A program made the translations under genes and the position numbers. Under the pieces are notes generated by a model. It was not told the origin of the DNA. It ran no database searches and saw only the letters and a list, made by a program, of their open reading frames with translations. Below are positions 31,828 through 40,586 of a DNA stretch of 64,000 nucleotides, one piece after another. Source of the stretch: Roseovarius sp. SCSIO 43702 (GTDB lineage Bacteria > Pseudomonadota > Alphaproteobacteria > Rhodobacterales > Rhodobacteraceae); the NCBI RefSeq assembly GCF_019599045.1, contig NZ_CP080623.1, positions 3,494,501-3,558,500 on the forward strand. Direction: 5' to 3'. Position 1 is the first letter of the stretch. Each line of letters starts with the position of its first letter.

Positions 31828-33135
31828 ATGGAGCAGGACGTGCACTTGGTAGAGAAATTCACCCACAAAGACGCAACTATCGGGATTCTGGGCCTGGGCT
31901 ACGTGGGGATTCCGCTGGCGCTGGCCGCATCGTCGGCGGGCCTGCGGGTGGTCGGCTTCGACGTGGTACAGGGGCGCGTAGATGACCTGAACGCAGGCAA
32001 GAGTCCCATCAAGCATATCACCGGCAGCGATATCGCGGTGATGAAGGAAGCAGGTTTCGAGGCAACGACAGACTTCTCGCGCACCGGGGAATGCGACGCG
32101 CTGATCATCTGCGTGCCGACCCCGCTGAATCAATACCGCGAGCCGGATCTCAGCTTTGTCACGGCCACGATGGACACGATCACCCCTTACCTGCGCAAGG
32201 GCCAGGTGCTCAGCCTGGAGAGCACGACATGGCCCGGCACGACGAGGGAGATTCTGCTGCCCTATGTCGAGAAGGCCGGGCTCGAGATCGGCAAGGACTT
32301 CTTCCTCGCCTATTCGCCCGAACGCGAAGACCCCGGCAACGCCGACTTCGAGACCCACAAGATTCCCAAGGTCGCAGGCGGTCACACACCCCAATGTCTG
32401 AAGGTCGCCGAGGCGCTTTACGGCACCTTCATCGACAGGGTGGTCCCGGTCAGTTCCACCGAGGCCGCCGAGATGGTCAAGCTGCTGGAAAACATCCACC
32501 GCTCAATCAACATCGGGCTGGTCAACGAGATGAAGATCGTGGCGGACGCGATGGGCCTCGATATCTTCGAGGTGATCGACGCGGCCAAGACCAAGCCGTT
32601 CGGTTTCACCGCCTACTATCCCGGCCCCGGCATCGGCGGCCACTGCATCCCCATCGACCCTTTCTACCTGACCTGGAAGGCGCGCGAATACGGCCTGCAC
32701 ACCCGGTTCATCGAGCTGGCGGGCGAGATCAACGCCTCCATGCCGCAATACGTGGTGAACAAGTTGGTGCGGGCGCTGAACGAGGTCGGCAAGAGCCTGA
32801 AAGGTGCAAAGGTTCTCGCGCTCGGAATCGCCTACAAGCGGGACGTGGATGACATGCGCGAAAGCCCGTCGGTCTTCGTGATGGAGCGGCTGCGCAGCTG
32901 GGGCGCGGAAGTTCATTACTCGGATCCCAACGTCCCGGTCTTTCCAGAGATGCGGCAACATGAATTCGATCTCACTTCGGTCGACCTGTCGCCCAAGGTG
33001 ATTGCCGGATACGATGCGGTGATCCTGCTGACCGACCACAGCGATGTGGACTACGAGATGATCCGGCAGAACGCACAGCTTCTGGTGGATACCCGTGGCA
33101 AGTTCCGCGGCGATGCCGCCGTCATCCGGGCGTGA
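31828..33135 (+). CDS. wbpA: UDP-N-acetylglucosamine 6-dehydrogenase (WbpA-like)
   Basis: Oxidises UDP-GlcNAc with NAD to UDP-GlcNAcA, first step to di-N-acetylated uronic acids. The 435 residues have the N-terminal [20 protein letters not shown], the [16 protein letters not shown] stretch and [12 protein letters not shown]. The catalytic cysteine stands in [15 protein letters not shown], and the C-terminal [17 protein letters not shown] is present. The combination resembles Pseudomonas aeruginosa WbpA more than UDP-glucose dehydrogenase, and the next genes are WbpB-, D- and E-like, which fixes the substrate. The ATG at 31828 has only AAAGCAGG as ribosome site. It leads the surface-polysaccharide operon. 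Confidence 0.93.
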   Translation: MEQDVHLVEKFTHKDATIGILGLGYVGIPLALAASSAGLRVVGFDVVQGRVDDLNAGKSPIKHITGSDIAVMKEAGFEATTDFSRTGECDALIICVPTPLNQYREPDLSFVTATMDTITPYLRKGQVLSLESTTWPGTTREILLPYVEKAGLEIGKDFFLAYSPEREDPGNADFETHKIPKVAGGHTPQCLKVAEALYGTFIDRVVPVSSTEAAEMVKLLENIHRSINIGLVNEMKIVADAMGLDIFEVIDAAKTKPFGFTAYYPGPGIGGHCIPIDPFYLTWKAREYGLHTRFIELAGEINASMPQYVVNKLVRALNEVGKSLKGAKVLALGIAYKRDVDDMRESPSVFVMERLRSWGAEVHYSDPNVPVFPEMRQHEFDLTSVDLSPKVIAGYDAVILLTDHSDVDYEMIRQNAQLLVDTRGKFRGDAAVIRA

Positions 33136-33148
33136 GGAGACGACGATC

Positions 33149-34096
33149 ATGATGACACGTTATGCGCTGATCGGCGCTGCCGGCTACATCGCGCCGCGGC
33201 ACCTGAAGGCGATCAGGGACACCGGCGGCAACCTGGCTGTTGCCCATGATATCAACGACAGTGTCGGCGTCATGGACAGCTTTTTCCCCGATGCAGCCTT
33301 CTTCACCGAGTTCGAGCGGTTCGACGCGCATGTCGATGCACTTCGACGAGCCGGCCATGGTGTCGATTACGTCGGCATTTGCAGCCCCAACTACCTGCAC
33401 AAGGCGCATATGAGCTTCGCGCTGCGCTCGGGCGCGGACGCGATCTGCGAGAAGCCACTGGTGCTCGAGGTTGGCGATCTTGACGACCTGGCGGCCCTCG
33501 AGAACGATACGGGGCGACGGATCAATTCGATCCTGCAACTCCGGCTGCATCCCGCCATCATCGCACTGCGCGACCGCATCGCGAATGGCCCGAAGGACAA
33601 GGTCTACGACGTGGATCTGGGCTATTTCACTTCGCGCGGGGCCTGGTACCATGCCAGCTGGAAAGGGTTCGAGCAGAAGTCGGGCGGGATCGCCACCAAT
33701 ATCGGGGTGCATTTCTATGACATGCTGAGCTTCGTCTTCGGCCCGATCCGCGAGAACATCGTGCATCATCGCGGGCCCGACGCGGCCGCGGGCTATCTCG
33801 AATTCGCCCAGGCCCGCGTCCGCTGGGTGCTGTCGATCAACCGCGACCACCTGCCCGCGCATACGCCCGAGGGGCAGACCACGCATCGCTCCATCACCGT
33901 CGAGGGCGATGAGATCGAGTTTTCCGGCGGCTTCACCGACCTGCATACGGCGAGCTATCAGAACGTGCTGGATGGAAACGGCTACGGCCTCGACGTGGTG
34001 CGCCCGTCGATCGAGGTGGTGAGCCACATCCGCACCGCGCCCGTCGAACCAGGCCGCGGTGAACAGCATCCTGATATCGGGAAGGTGTTGGGATGA
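33149..34096 (+). CDS. wbpB: UDP-GlcNAcA 3-dehydrogenase (WbpB-like oxidoreductase)
   Basis: Gfo/Idh/MocA-type NAD enzyme of 315 residues, the same length as WbpB, oxidising C3 of UDP-GlcNAcA to a 3-keto sugar for transamination by WbpE. It has the Rossmann start RYALIGAAGYIAPRHLKAI, VGICSPNYLHKAHM, the EKP motif CEKPLVLEV, QLRLHPAI, and the active-site helix GGIATNIGVHFYDML with the conserved histidine. GAGGAGA precedes two consecutive ATG codons at 33149 and 33152. Its stop overlaps the WbpD-like start (ATGA). Confidence 0.93.
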   Translation: MMTRYALIGAAGYIAPRHLKAIRDTGGNLAVAHDINDSVGVMDSFFPDAAFFTEFERFDAHVDALRRAGHGVDYVGICSPNYLHKAHMSFALRSGADAICEKPLVLEVGDLDDLAALENDTGRRINSILQLRLHPAIIALRDRIANGPKDKVYDVDLGYFTSRGAWYHASWKGFEQKSGGIATNIGVHFYDMLSFVFGPIRENIVHHRGPDAAAGYLEFAQARVRWVLSINRDHLPAHTPEGQTTHRSITVEGDEIEFSGGFTDLHTASYQNVLDGNGYGLDVVRPSIEVVSHIRTAPVEPGRGEQHPDIGKVLG

Positions 34097-34665
34097 TCCA
34101 CGAGACCGCCTTCATTCACGAGAGCGCATATGTCGATGAGCCATCGGAGATCGGCGCCGGCACCAAGATCTGGCATTTCGTGCATGTGCTGCCGCATACC
34201 AAGGTGGGCGCGGATTGCGTGCTGGGTCAGAACGTCATGGCCGGGCCGCATGTGACCATCGGCGACGGCTGCAAGGTGCAGAACAACGTGGCGCTCTACA
34301 AGGGAGTCACGCTCGAGCAGGACGTGTTCTGTGGGCCGTCATGCGTGTTCACCAACGTCCTGACCCCGCGCGCCCATATCGAGCGCAAGGACGAGTTCGA
34401 AGAAACGCTGGTCAAGCGCGGAGCGACGATCGGCGCCAACGCAACGGTGGTCTGCGGCAATACGCTCGGGGCCTATTGCATGATCGCAGCCGGGGCCGTG
34501 GTGACGCGGGACGTGCCCGACCATGCCCTGATGGCGGGTATCCCGGCGCGCCGGATCGGATGGGTGTCGCGCTCGGGTGACCGGTTGGGGGCGGACCTGA
34601 CCTGTCCGCGCACGGGTGAGCGTTACACGGAAGATGGCGAGACTTTGATTTTGCTCGAGGATTGA
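34093..34665 (+). CDS. wbpD: UDP-GlcNAc3NA N-acetyltransferase (WbpD-like)
   Basis: Left-handed beta-helix acetyltransferase of 190 residues that acetylates the 3-amino group formed by WbpE. Hexapeptide repeats run from about residue 10 to 150 (IGAGTKIWHFVHV, VGADCVLGQNVMAG, IGDGCKVQNNVALYKGVTLE, then IGANATVVCGNTLGAYCMI), with FCGPSCVFTNVLTPRAHIER as the WbpD-specific loop. A short zinc-less tail follows. The ATGA overlap with the preceding gene fixes the start. Confidence 0.92.
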   Translation: MIHETAFIHESAYVDEPSEIGAGTKIWHFVHVLPHTKVGADCVLGQNVMAGPHVTIGDGCKVQNNVALYKGVTLEQDVFCGPSCVFTNVLTPRAHIERKDEFEETLVKRGATIGANATVVCGNTLGAYCMIAAGAVVTRDVPDHALMAGIPARRIGWVSRSGDRLGADLTCPRTGERYTEDGETLILLED

Positions 34666-34670
34666 CCGAC

Positions 34671-35762
34671 ATGCAATTCGTTGACCTGGCCGCCCAGCAG
34701 GACCGCCTGCGCCACGAGATCGAAACCGGCATCGCCCGCGTTCTGGCGCATGGCAAATACATCATGGGCCCCGAAGTGGCCGAGCTGGAAGAGGCTCTGT
34801 GTGGCTATACAGGAGCGGGGCACTGCATCTCTTGCGCCAATGGGACCGATGCCTTGCAGATCGCGCTGATGGCGCTCGGGGTGGGGCCGCAAGACGAGGT
34901 CATCACGCCCGGTTTCAGCTATATCGCCACCGCCGAAACGGTCGCGGTGCTGGGCGCAAGACCGGTCTACGTCGATATCGATCCGGTCAGCTACAACATG
35001 AATCCGGACAGTCTGGAGGCTGCGATCACGCCGCGCACCAGGGCGATCATTCCGGTATCGCTCTACGGTCAGTGCGCCGAGTTCGACGCGATCAACGCCA
35101 TCGCGGAAAAGCATGGCCTGCCGGTGATCGAGGACGGTGCGCAGAGCTTCGGCGCCTCGTACAAGGGGCGCAGGTCGGGCAACCTGTCGACCATCGGCTG
35201 CACCAGCTTCTTCCCCTCGAAACCGCTGGGCTGCTATGGCGATGGCGGCGCGATCTTCACCAGCGACGACGAGCTGGCGCGGGTCATTCGGCAGATCGCG
35301 CGGCATGGACAGGACCGGCGCTACCATCATGTTCGTGTCGGGGTGAACAGCCGGTTGGACACCATTCAGGCGGCGATCCTGCTGCCCAAGCTCGCGATCC
35401 TCGACGAGGAACTCGCCGCCCGCCGGAAGGTGGCGGAGCGCTATGACGCGATGCTCCGGGGCGGCAACCTGCTGAGCCTGCCGAAGATCGCCGATCACAA
35501 CCTCTCGGCCTGGGCGCAATACACCGTGCGGGTGAAGGAGCGCGAGCGAGTGCAAGCCGCCTTGAAGGAGGGCGGCGTGCCGACAGCGGTGCACTACCCG
35601 CTGCCGCTCAACCGCCAGCCCGCGGTGGCGGACCCATCGGCCCACCTGCCCTCCGGCGACCGCGCGGCGGAGGAGGTCCTGAGCCTGCCGATGCATCCCT
35701 ATCTGGGTGCAGAGGAGCAGGAGAGGGTCATCGAGGCCTTGAGGAAGAATACGGAACAATGA
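34671..35762 (+). CDS. wbpE: UDP-3-keto-GlcNAcA aminotransferase (WbpE-like)
   Basis: PLP-dependent DegT/DnrJ/EryC1 aminotransferase, 363 residues, adding an amino group at C3 from glutamate. Motifs are MQFVDLAAQQDRLRHEIETG, CANGTDALQIALMALGVG, DEVITPGFSYIATAETVA, IEDGAQSFGASYKGRRSG and the PLP lysine in SFFPSKPLGCYGDGG. The ATG at 34671 is preferred over an in-frame TTG 9 bases earlier, since GAGG sits at a proper distance. Its stop overlaps the next start (ATGA). Confidence 0.94.
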   Translation: MQFVDLAAQQDRLRHEIETGIARVLAHGKYIMGPEVAELEEALCGYTGAGHCISCANGTDALQIALMALGVGPQDEVITPGFSYIATAETVAVLGARPVYVDIDPVSYNMNPDSLEAAITPRTRAIIPVSLYGQCAEFDAINAIAEKHGLPVIEDGAQSFGASYKGRRSGNLSTIGCTSFFPSKPLGCYGDGGAIFTSDDELARVIRQIARHGQDRRYHHVRVGVNSRLDTIQAAILLPKLAILDEELAARRKVAERYDAMLRGGNLLSLPKIADHNLSAWAQYTVRVKERERVQAALKEGGVPTAVHYPLPLNRQPAVADPSAHLPSGDRAAEEVLSLPMHPYLGAEEQERVIEALRKNTEQ

Positions 35763-36919
35763 GGTATGGAAGCATCCATCTGCTGCTTGCCACGAGCCTC
35801 GTCTATTTGGCGCTGGCGACAGGGACGCTGTTGCCAAAAGTGCTCGGTGACATTGTGATTGTTCACCACACAGTTATCGCAGGTATTGCAATTCTCGTTC
35901 TTATGGCCAAATCTAATCTGGCGACGTTTGGCGCGGCGGCCATAATTGTCATCTCACCCATCATTGCAGTTTTGATTTTCCGCGGGATGGTCGCGCATGA
36001 CATTCCTTTTCTTATAGAGAAGGTTGACGGAGCGGTGCTTTCAACAATCTTCGTAAGTTCGATTTCAGCCCACCTCATAACCAAGTTCGGTGAAGAGCGC
36101 TTTTTCCAAGCCTTTGTTTTCGTGGCAATGTTTGTTCTGGCCGCGACCTTGGCCTACAAGGCTGTCTTCGGATTTTCCGTGCGATCAGTGCGCTATCTCA
36201 TAAATGGCCCAATTGTATTTGGCTGGTTGATGGCGCTCTCGAGCCTCACCAGCGTGTACCTCATGCTACAGGGCAGGTTCTTGGCGAACGGAACGCGCGC
36301 TGCCTTGTTCCTTGCAGCAACGTTTTGGGCAATGTCCAAGGGGCCAATCGTTGCATTCGCACTGGCAGCTCCTCTGCTCGTCTTTCGGCTGTTTTCGTTC
36401 AAGCGCGCGGTTTTGGTTTCCCTTTGTATGGTTTCACTTGGGTATGTCGTCATCTGGTCATTGCCGTCTGAGTTTCTTGTACGATACGAGGCAATCTTCC
36501 GCGTTCTTGCAGACGATGCCGGGACGCAAGACTTTGGTTCGATCGGCGCCAGGCAACATATGATGGCGGATGCGCTGGAGCTTTATCGAGAAAACCCACT
36601 CTTGGGAGTTGGAGTCACGAACTTCCAAGTGGCTACCAGTGGTGGATTTGCATATCCTCATAACCTCACGCTCGAGATCATGAGCGAGATGGGGGTCATC
36701 GGGCTGGTCGCATTCGGGCTGGTGTTTGCTTTCGTACTCTGGAAGAACACGCCTTTCGGGCGTGCAGTCTTTCTGTTCATCTTTATCTGTACGTCTTTTA
36801 GTGGCGATATGAGCTATCTCAGGATTCTCCTCTTCATACCGCTAACTTATACTCTCCTTCTTGTATCGCCGACGTCGGTTAGAAACCCCGCAGAAGAACC
36901 CGGAAGAGATTTGGCATGA
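35759..36919 (+). CDS. wzy: O-antigen polymerase / ligase-like membrane protein (Wzy_C type)
   Basis: A 386-residue membrane protein with about 10-11 helices. The large periplasmic loop typical of the Wzy/WaaL superfamily lies between about residues 230 and 310, and contains GARQHMMADALELYRENPLLGVGVTNF and then YPHNLTLEIMSEMGVIGL, the Wzy_C consensus. Polymerisation of repeat units or ligation to lipid A cannot be told apart by sequence; its place inside a repeat-unit operon favours the polymerase. The gene is clearly AT-richer than the wbp genes, as usual for wzy. It starts in the wbpE stop and its own stop overlaps the next start. Confidence 0.82.
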   Translation: MRYGSIHLLLATSLVYLALATGTLLPKVLGDIVIVHHTVIAGIAILVLMAKSNLATFGAAAIIVISPIIAVLIFRGMVAHDIPFLIEKVDGAVLSTIFVSSISAHLITKFGEERFFQAFVFVAMFVLAATLAYKAVFGFSVRSVRYLINGPIVFGWLMALSSLTSVYLMLQGRFLANGTRAALFLAATFWAMSKGPIVAFALAAPLLVFRLFSFKRAVLVSLCMVSLGYVVIWSLPSEFLVRYEAIFRVLADDAGTQDFGSIGARQHMMADALELYRENPLLGVGVTNFQVATSGGFAYPHNLTLEIMSEMGVIGLVAFGLVFAFVLWKNTPFGRAVFLFIFICTSFSGDMSYLRILLFIPLTYTLLLVSPTSVRNPAEEPGRDLA

Positions 36920-37674
36920 CTGTCTGGATTTTCGTCATTCTGGTCATTTCGGTCTTTTCCTGCTCCGTATTTCTGGACGCTGTTTCCGTCTTGCCGAGGG
37001 TCGCCGGTTCGATTGTGGGACTAAATGCCATCGCTTACTCGGTGCAAGTGATCGTAAACACCATAAAACGCGTATTCATCGTAACTTACCCCCCTTTGGT
37101 AGGCGTGATCGCGCTGGCAGATGACCTGGAGCTTCTGCTGACGGCAATCTTTCTGTCCTATGCTGTCTCAATCGTTCCGCTCTTTGCTTGTATCTTGTTC
37201 CGCGAAAAAATCGTCTACTACTTTTGTGACTTGCTTTCCCTCTACCATTCCGATGGTCGTCTTTTTGCCTCCATCCTGAAGGCGAGACCGCGGCCAGCAC
37301 CTGACGCGCAGACTATTGACAACAAGCTTTTTCAAAAACGAACTTTGTCTCTTGCGCGAAGAGATATCGCGCCCCGCGTTTTCTTTGTCGCCGCGTGGAT
37401 ATTTGTTTTCTATGGCTCTTCCATGTTCCTGATCAATCTCATTGCATTCAGGTTTCAGGACGCTTCTACAGTGGTTCTTCAGCTTACAGGTTTCATTAAC
37501 GCTTGCGGCACTGTGGTACTCGCATTCTATCTTGATCCAATGCTTTCTCGTAAATACGAGATCGGTGAAAATTTGCATGAGACCCTGAACTCACTTCTCC
37601 TTGCACATGTTGCAAATGTTGCGCTTCTCGGACCACTGATAATCGCGGTCGCAACCGCCATCCTATACCTCTGA
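36916..37674 (+). CDS. Polytopic membrane protein resembling Amj-type lipid II flippases (DUF2837)
   Basis: A 252-residue protein with about six hydrophobic segments and one charged cytoplasmic stretch (about residues 120-150). Two places recall Amj. One is the N-terminal region with an acidic residue, then LPRVAGSIVGLNAIAYSVQV and KRVFIVTYPPLVGVI. The other is a late helix ending FINACGTVVLAFYLDPML, matching the N-A-x-x-T-x-x-L-x-x-x-x-x-DP pattern of that family. Amj moves undecaprenyl-linked lipid II across the membrane. Here it is translationally coupled to the Wzy-like gene in a locus with no Wzx, so a repeat-unit flippase role is proposed. The gene is AT-rich. Family assignment was made by eye. 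Confidence 0.55.
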   Translation: MTVWIFVILVISVFSCSVFLDAVSVLPRVAGSIVGLNAIAYSVQVIVNTIKRVFIVTYPPLVGVIALADDLELLLTAIFLSYAVSIVPLFACILFREKIVYYFCDLLSLYHSDGRLFASILKARPRPAPDAQTIDNKLFQKRTLSLARRDIAPRVFFVAAWIFVFYGSSMFLINLIAFRFQDASTVVLQLTGFINACGTVVLAFYLDPMLSRKYEIGENLHETLNSLLLAHVANVALLGPLIIAVATAILYL

Positions 37675-37833
37675 GGGAAAATTCCATGTGCCTACATCTG
37701 ACATGTTTTTTCCGCGGCGCCAGATTAACCCGGGCGATAACGCTTAACGAACCGAGGAAGACAAAAAAATGAGGTGGGGAAACCACAGAGTACCCAAGCG
37801 AACGTACGAGTTGTCGACGAAGGCAGGAAGCGA

Positions 37834-38269
37834 ATGAGCCGTATCTGGATCATCAATCAATATGCCTCGACGGCCGATACCGGAATTGGTGGGCGGCATC
37901 ACTATCTGTCACGCGAACTGGCCGCGCGGGGACATGACGTGACGTTGGTGGGGCGCCCAGCCGAACAAGCTGTTCGAGTACATGGGCGCCGGGCTGCCTG
38001 TCATCGCGTCAGACTTTCCGCTATGGCGACAGATCGTGGACGGGGCCGGGTGTGGGCTTCTGGCGGATCCGCAGGACCCTCGGGCTATCGCGCGGGCGAT
38101 GGACTGGATACTGGACAACCCGGACGAAGCAGAAGAAATGGGGCGCCGGGGCAAGCACGCGGTCGAGACGACTTACAATTGGCCGACCGAGGCCGAAAAG
38201 CTCGTGGCTTTCTACAATGAACGTCTCGGCGTGCCGTTGAAATCCACAAAACAAAAGAAAACGACATGA
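37834..38269 (+). pseudogene. Chimeric remnant of a GT4 glycosyltransferase gene
   Basis: The first 40 codons (RIWIINQYASTADTGIGGRH, then LAARGHDVTLVG) parallel the start of the intact WbuB-like gene at 39354. At about 37950 the coherent sequence jumps, with a +1 frame change, into a GT4 C-terminus: NKLFEYMGAGLPVIASDFPL, GLLADPQDPRAIARAMDWIL, and a stop at 38269. The middle of the enzyme, with acceptor site and most of the Rossmann folds, is missing. The C-terminal part is not close to that of the intact gene, so the deletion probably fused two different glycosyltransferase genes. The remnant keeps an AGGAAG ribosome site, and its stop overlaps the next ATG, so it may still couple translation. 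Confidence 0.85.
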
Positions 38270-39354
38270 CCAGTATACTGACCGTGATCGGGGCACGCCC
38301 CCAGTTCATCAAGGCCGCGGCCGTCTCGCGCGAAATCGCGGCGACCGACGGAATCGAGGAGATCCTCGTGCATACGGGCCAGCATTACGATGTAAACATG
38401 TCCGACATCTTCTTCGAAGAGATGGGCATACCCGAACCCGCGCATCACCTCGAGATCTCTGGCGGATCGCACGGGCAGATGACGGGACGGATGCTGGAAC
38501 GGATCGAGGCCGTGATGCAGTCCGAAAAGCCCGATGCGGTTCTGGTCTACGGGGACACCAATTCAACCCTTGCCGGGGCGTTGGCGGCGGCCAAGCTGCA
38601 TATTCCGGTGGCCCACGTGGAAGCTGGCCTGCGGTCGTTCAATCGCACCATGCCCGAAGAGATCAATCGCGTGCTGACGGATCATTGTTCGGACCTGCTG
38701 CTGACCCCCACCGATACGGCGACGCGCAACTTGCTCGACGAAGGACTGGAGGCGAGCCGCGTGCATCAGGTCGGTGATGTCATGTACGATGCCGCGCTCT
38801 ATTTCGGCGAGATCGCGGCGGGCAAGTCCGACATGCTGGCGCGTAGCGGTGTGAGCGAGGGCGATTTCGTTCTTGCCACCATTCACCGCCAGGAAAACAC
38901 CGACGATCCTGCGCGGCTGGCGGCGATCTTCGAGGGGCTGGGACGGGTGGCGCGCGACATGTCCGTGGTACTGCCGCTGCATCCGCGCACGAAGGCGCGG
39001 CTGGTGGCTTCCGGATTGGCGCATCTGACCGAGGCGCTGACCGTCGTTGCGCCGATGGGCTATCTCGAGATGGTGGCACATGAGAAGGCCGCCGCGGTGA
39101 TCGTCACGGATTCGGGCGGGGTACAGAAAGAGGCGTTCTTTTATGGCGTTCCCTGCGTCACTCTGCGCGACGAAACCGAATGGGTCGAGCTGGTGGATGC
39201 GGGCTGGAACCGGCTGGTGCCGCCGCGAGACCCCGCAGAGGTGCAGCGCGTCGTTTCCGGTGCCGCCGGCACCAAGGGCTCGGACATCGTTCCTTACGGC
39301 AGGGGTGATGCGTCGGTCCGGATTCTGGACGCGCTCAGAACGGGTTTGCGGTAA
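38266..39354 (+). CDS. wbpI: UDP-diacetamido-glucuronate 2-epimerase (WbpI-like; WecB family)
   Basis: GT-B-like, non-hydrolysing epimerase of 362 residues. WecB-family signatures are IGARPQFIKAAAVSREI, HTGQHYDVNMSDIFFEEMGI, YGDTNSTLAGALAAAKL, HVEAGLRSFNRTMPEEINR and ATIHRQENTDD. The segment GGSHGQMTGRML and the C-terminal TDSGGVQKEAFFYGVPCVTL and ETEWVELV agree well with P. aeruginosa WbpI as I remember it. Next to WbpA, B, D and E homologues, conversion of UDP-GlcNAc3NAcA to UDP-ManNAc3NAcA is the best guess. UDP-GlcNAc 2-epimerase (WecB) is the alternative. Confidence 0.85.
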   Translation: MTSILTVIGARPQFIKAAAVSREIAATDGIEEILVHTGQHYDVNMSDIFFEEMGIPEPAHHLEISGGSHGQMTGRMLERIEAVMQSEKPDAVLVYGDTNSTLAGALAAAKLHIPVAHVEAGLRSFNRTMPEEINRVLTDHCSDLLLTPTDTATRNLLDEGLEASRVHQVGDVMYDAALYFGEIAAGKSDMLARSGVSEGDFVLATIHRQENTDDPARLAAIFEGLGRVARDMSVVLPLHPRTKARLVASGLAHLTEALTVVAPMGYLEMVAHEKAAAVIVTDSGGVQKEAFFYGVPCVTLRDETEWVELVDAGWNRLVPPRDPAEVQRVVSGAAGTKGSDIVPYGRGDASVRILDALRTGLR

Positions 39355-40586
39355 TGGGCAAGGTCTGGATCATCAATCAGTATGCTTCGACGCCCGACAC
39401 CGGGATAGGTGGACGGCACTACTATCTCTCTCGCGCACTGGCTGCGCGGGGACACGAGGTAACGGTGATCGCGGCCCGCTGGCATCATCTGCTGCGCGAT
39501 CAGAGGGCTGCGGCGGCGGCCGCTAGTGTCGAGGAGCGGGACGGCTATCGCTTCGTCCGCGTGCCCGTGCCGCGCTACGCCCATGCCCACGACAAGCGCA
39601 GGGTGCTGAACTGGCTACTGTTCGGGCGACGATTGCGTCATCTGCCCGGACGGCTGGGTGAGTCACCTGACACGATCCTTTATTCCTCGCCGTCGCTGCT
39701 GGGGTTCAGCGGCGCGGAACGTCTGGCCCGGAAGACCGGCGCTCGGCTGGTGTTCGAAGTGCGCGACATCTGGCCGCTGACACTGGAGGAAGTGGGCGGA
39801 CAATCGCCACGACACCCGCTGATGGTCTGGATGCAGCGGGTCGAGGACCGGGCCTATCGCGTATCGGATGCGGTGGTCTCGAACCTGCCCAACGCTGTGG
39901 ATCACATGACGACGCGCGGCATGGACCGGGCCAAGTTCACCTGGGTCCCCAACGGGTTCGACCGAGGCGAGGTGGAAACGCCCGAACCACTCTCAGACGC
40001 CGCTGCCGACACCCTGCCGAAGGGCAAGTTTCTGGTCGGCTATACTGGGACCATCGGCGCCGCAAATGCGCTCGAAACGATGGTGGAGGCCGCCGCGAGA
40101 CTTGAGGATCACGAGGATATTGCCTTTGTCATCGTTGGCAGCGGTCGGGCCCGCGACAGCATCGCCGCGGATATCGCGCGACGCGGATTGCGCAACATTC
40201 TCGTGATCGACCCCATACCGAAACGCCAGGTACAATCCATGCTGGCGCGGTTCGATGCTTGCTATATCGGATTGACCCACGATAGCCTGTTTCGGTTCGG
40301 CGTCTCGCCCAACAAGTTGTTCGACTATCTGGTGTCGGGCACACCAATCCTCTACGGCATAGATTCCGGGCGCTATCGCCCGGTCGAGGAGTTGAGAGCA
40401 GGACTGCAGATTCAGCCCCAAGACCCTGCCGCCCTCGCGGACGCGGTTCTGAAACTGAAGGCGCTTCCCGAAGCGGAACGTGCGGCAATGGGCGCGCGCG
40501 GACGCCGCGCCGCCCTGGAAACCCACGAGTACGGTGCCCTTGCCCGGCGGTTGGAGGAGGTTCTGTTCCCAGAGGGCGCGTCGTGA
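39354..40586 (+). CDS. wbuB: Family 4 glycosyltransferase, WbuB-like
   Basis: GT-B retaining enzyme of 410 residues. It opens WIINQYASTPDTGIGGRHYY, the acceptor-side sequence of WbuB-type transferases that add an N-acetylated sugar to the first residue on undecaprenyl diphosphate. Also present are RDIWPLTLEEVGG, the inter-domain VPNGFDRGEV, VGYTGTIGAANALETMVEAA, and the donor site FGVSPNKLFDYLVSGTPIL. It overlaps the wbpI-like stop by one base (TAATG). It is the only complete glycosyltransferase in the operon besides the initiating one, so it may add the diacetamido uronic acid; more transferases may be elsewhere or lost. Confidence 0.87.
   Translation: MGKVWIINQYASTPDTGIGGRHYYLSRALAARGHEVTVIAARWHHLLRDQRAAAAAASVEERDGYRFVRVPVPRYAHAHDKRRVLNWLLFGRRLRHLPGRLGESPDTILYSSPSLLGFSGAERLARKTGARLVFEVRDIWPLTLEEVGGQSPRHPLMVWMQRVEDRAYRVSDAVVSNLPNAVDHMTTRGMDRAKFTWVPNGFDRGEVETPEPLSDAAADTLPKGKFLVGYTGTIGAANALETMVEAAARLEDHEDIAFVIVGSGRARDSIAADIARRGLRNILVIDPIPKRQVQSMLARFDACYIGLTHDSLFRFGVSPNKLFDYLVSGTPILYGIDSGRYRPVEELRAGLQIQPQDPAALADAVLKLKALPEAERAAMGARGRRAALETHEYGALARRLEEVLFPEGAS

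Noticed and set aside
38266..39354. Call as plain UDP-GlcNAc 2-epimerase WecB
   Set aside because: Still possible, but the GGSHGQMTGRML segment and the complete WbpA/B/D/E set favour a WbpI-like role.
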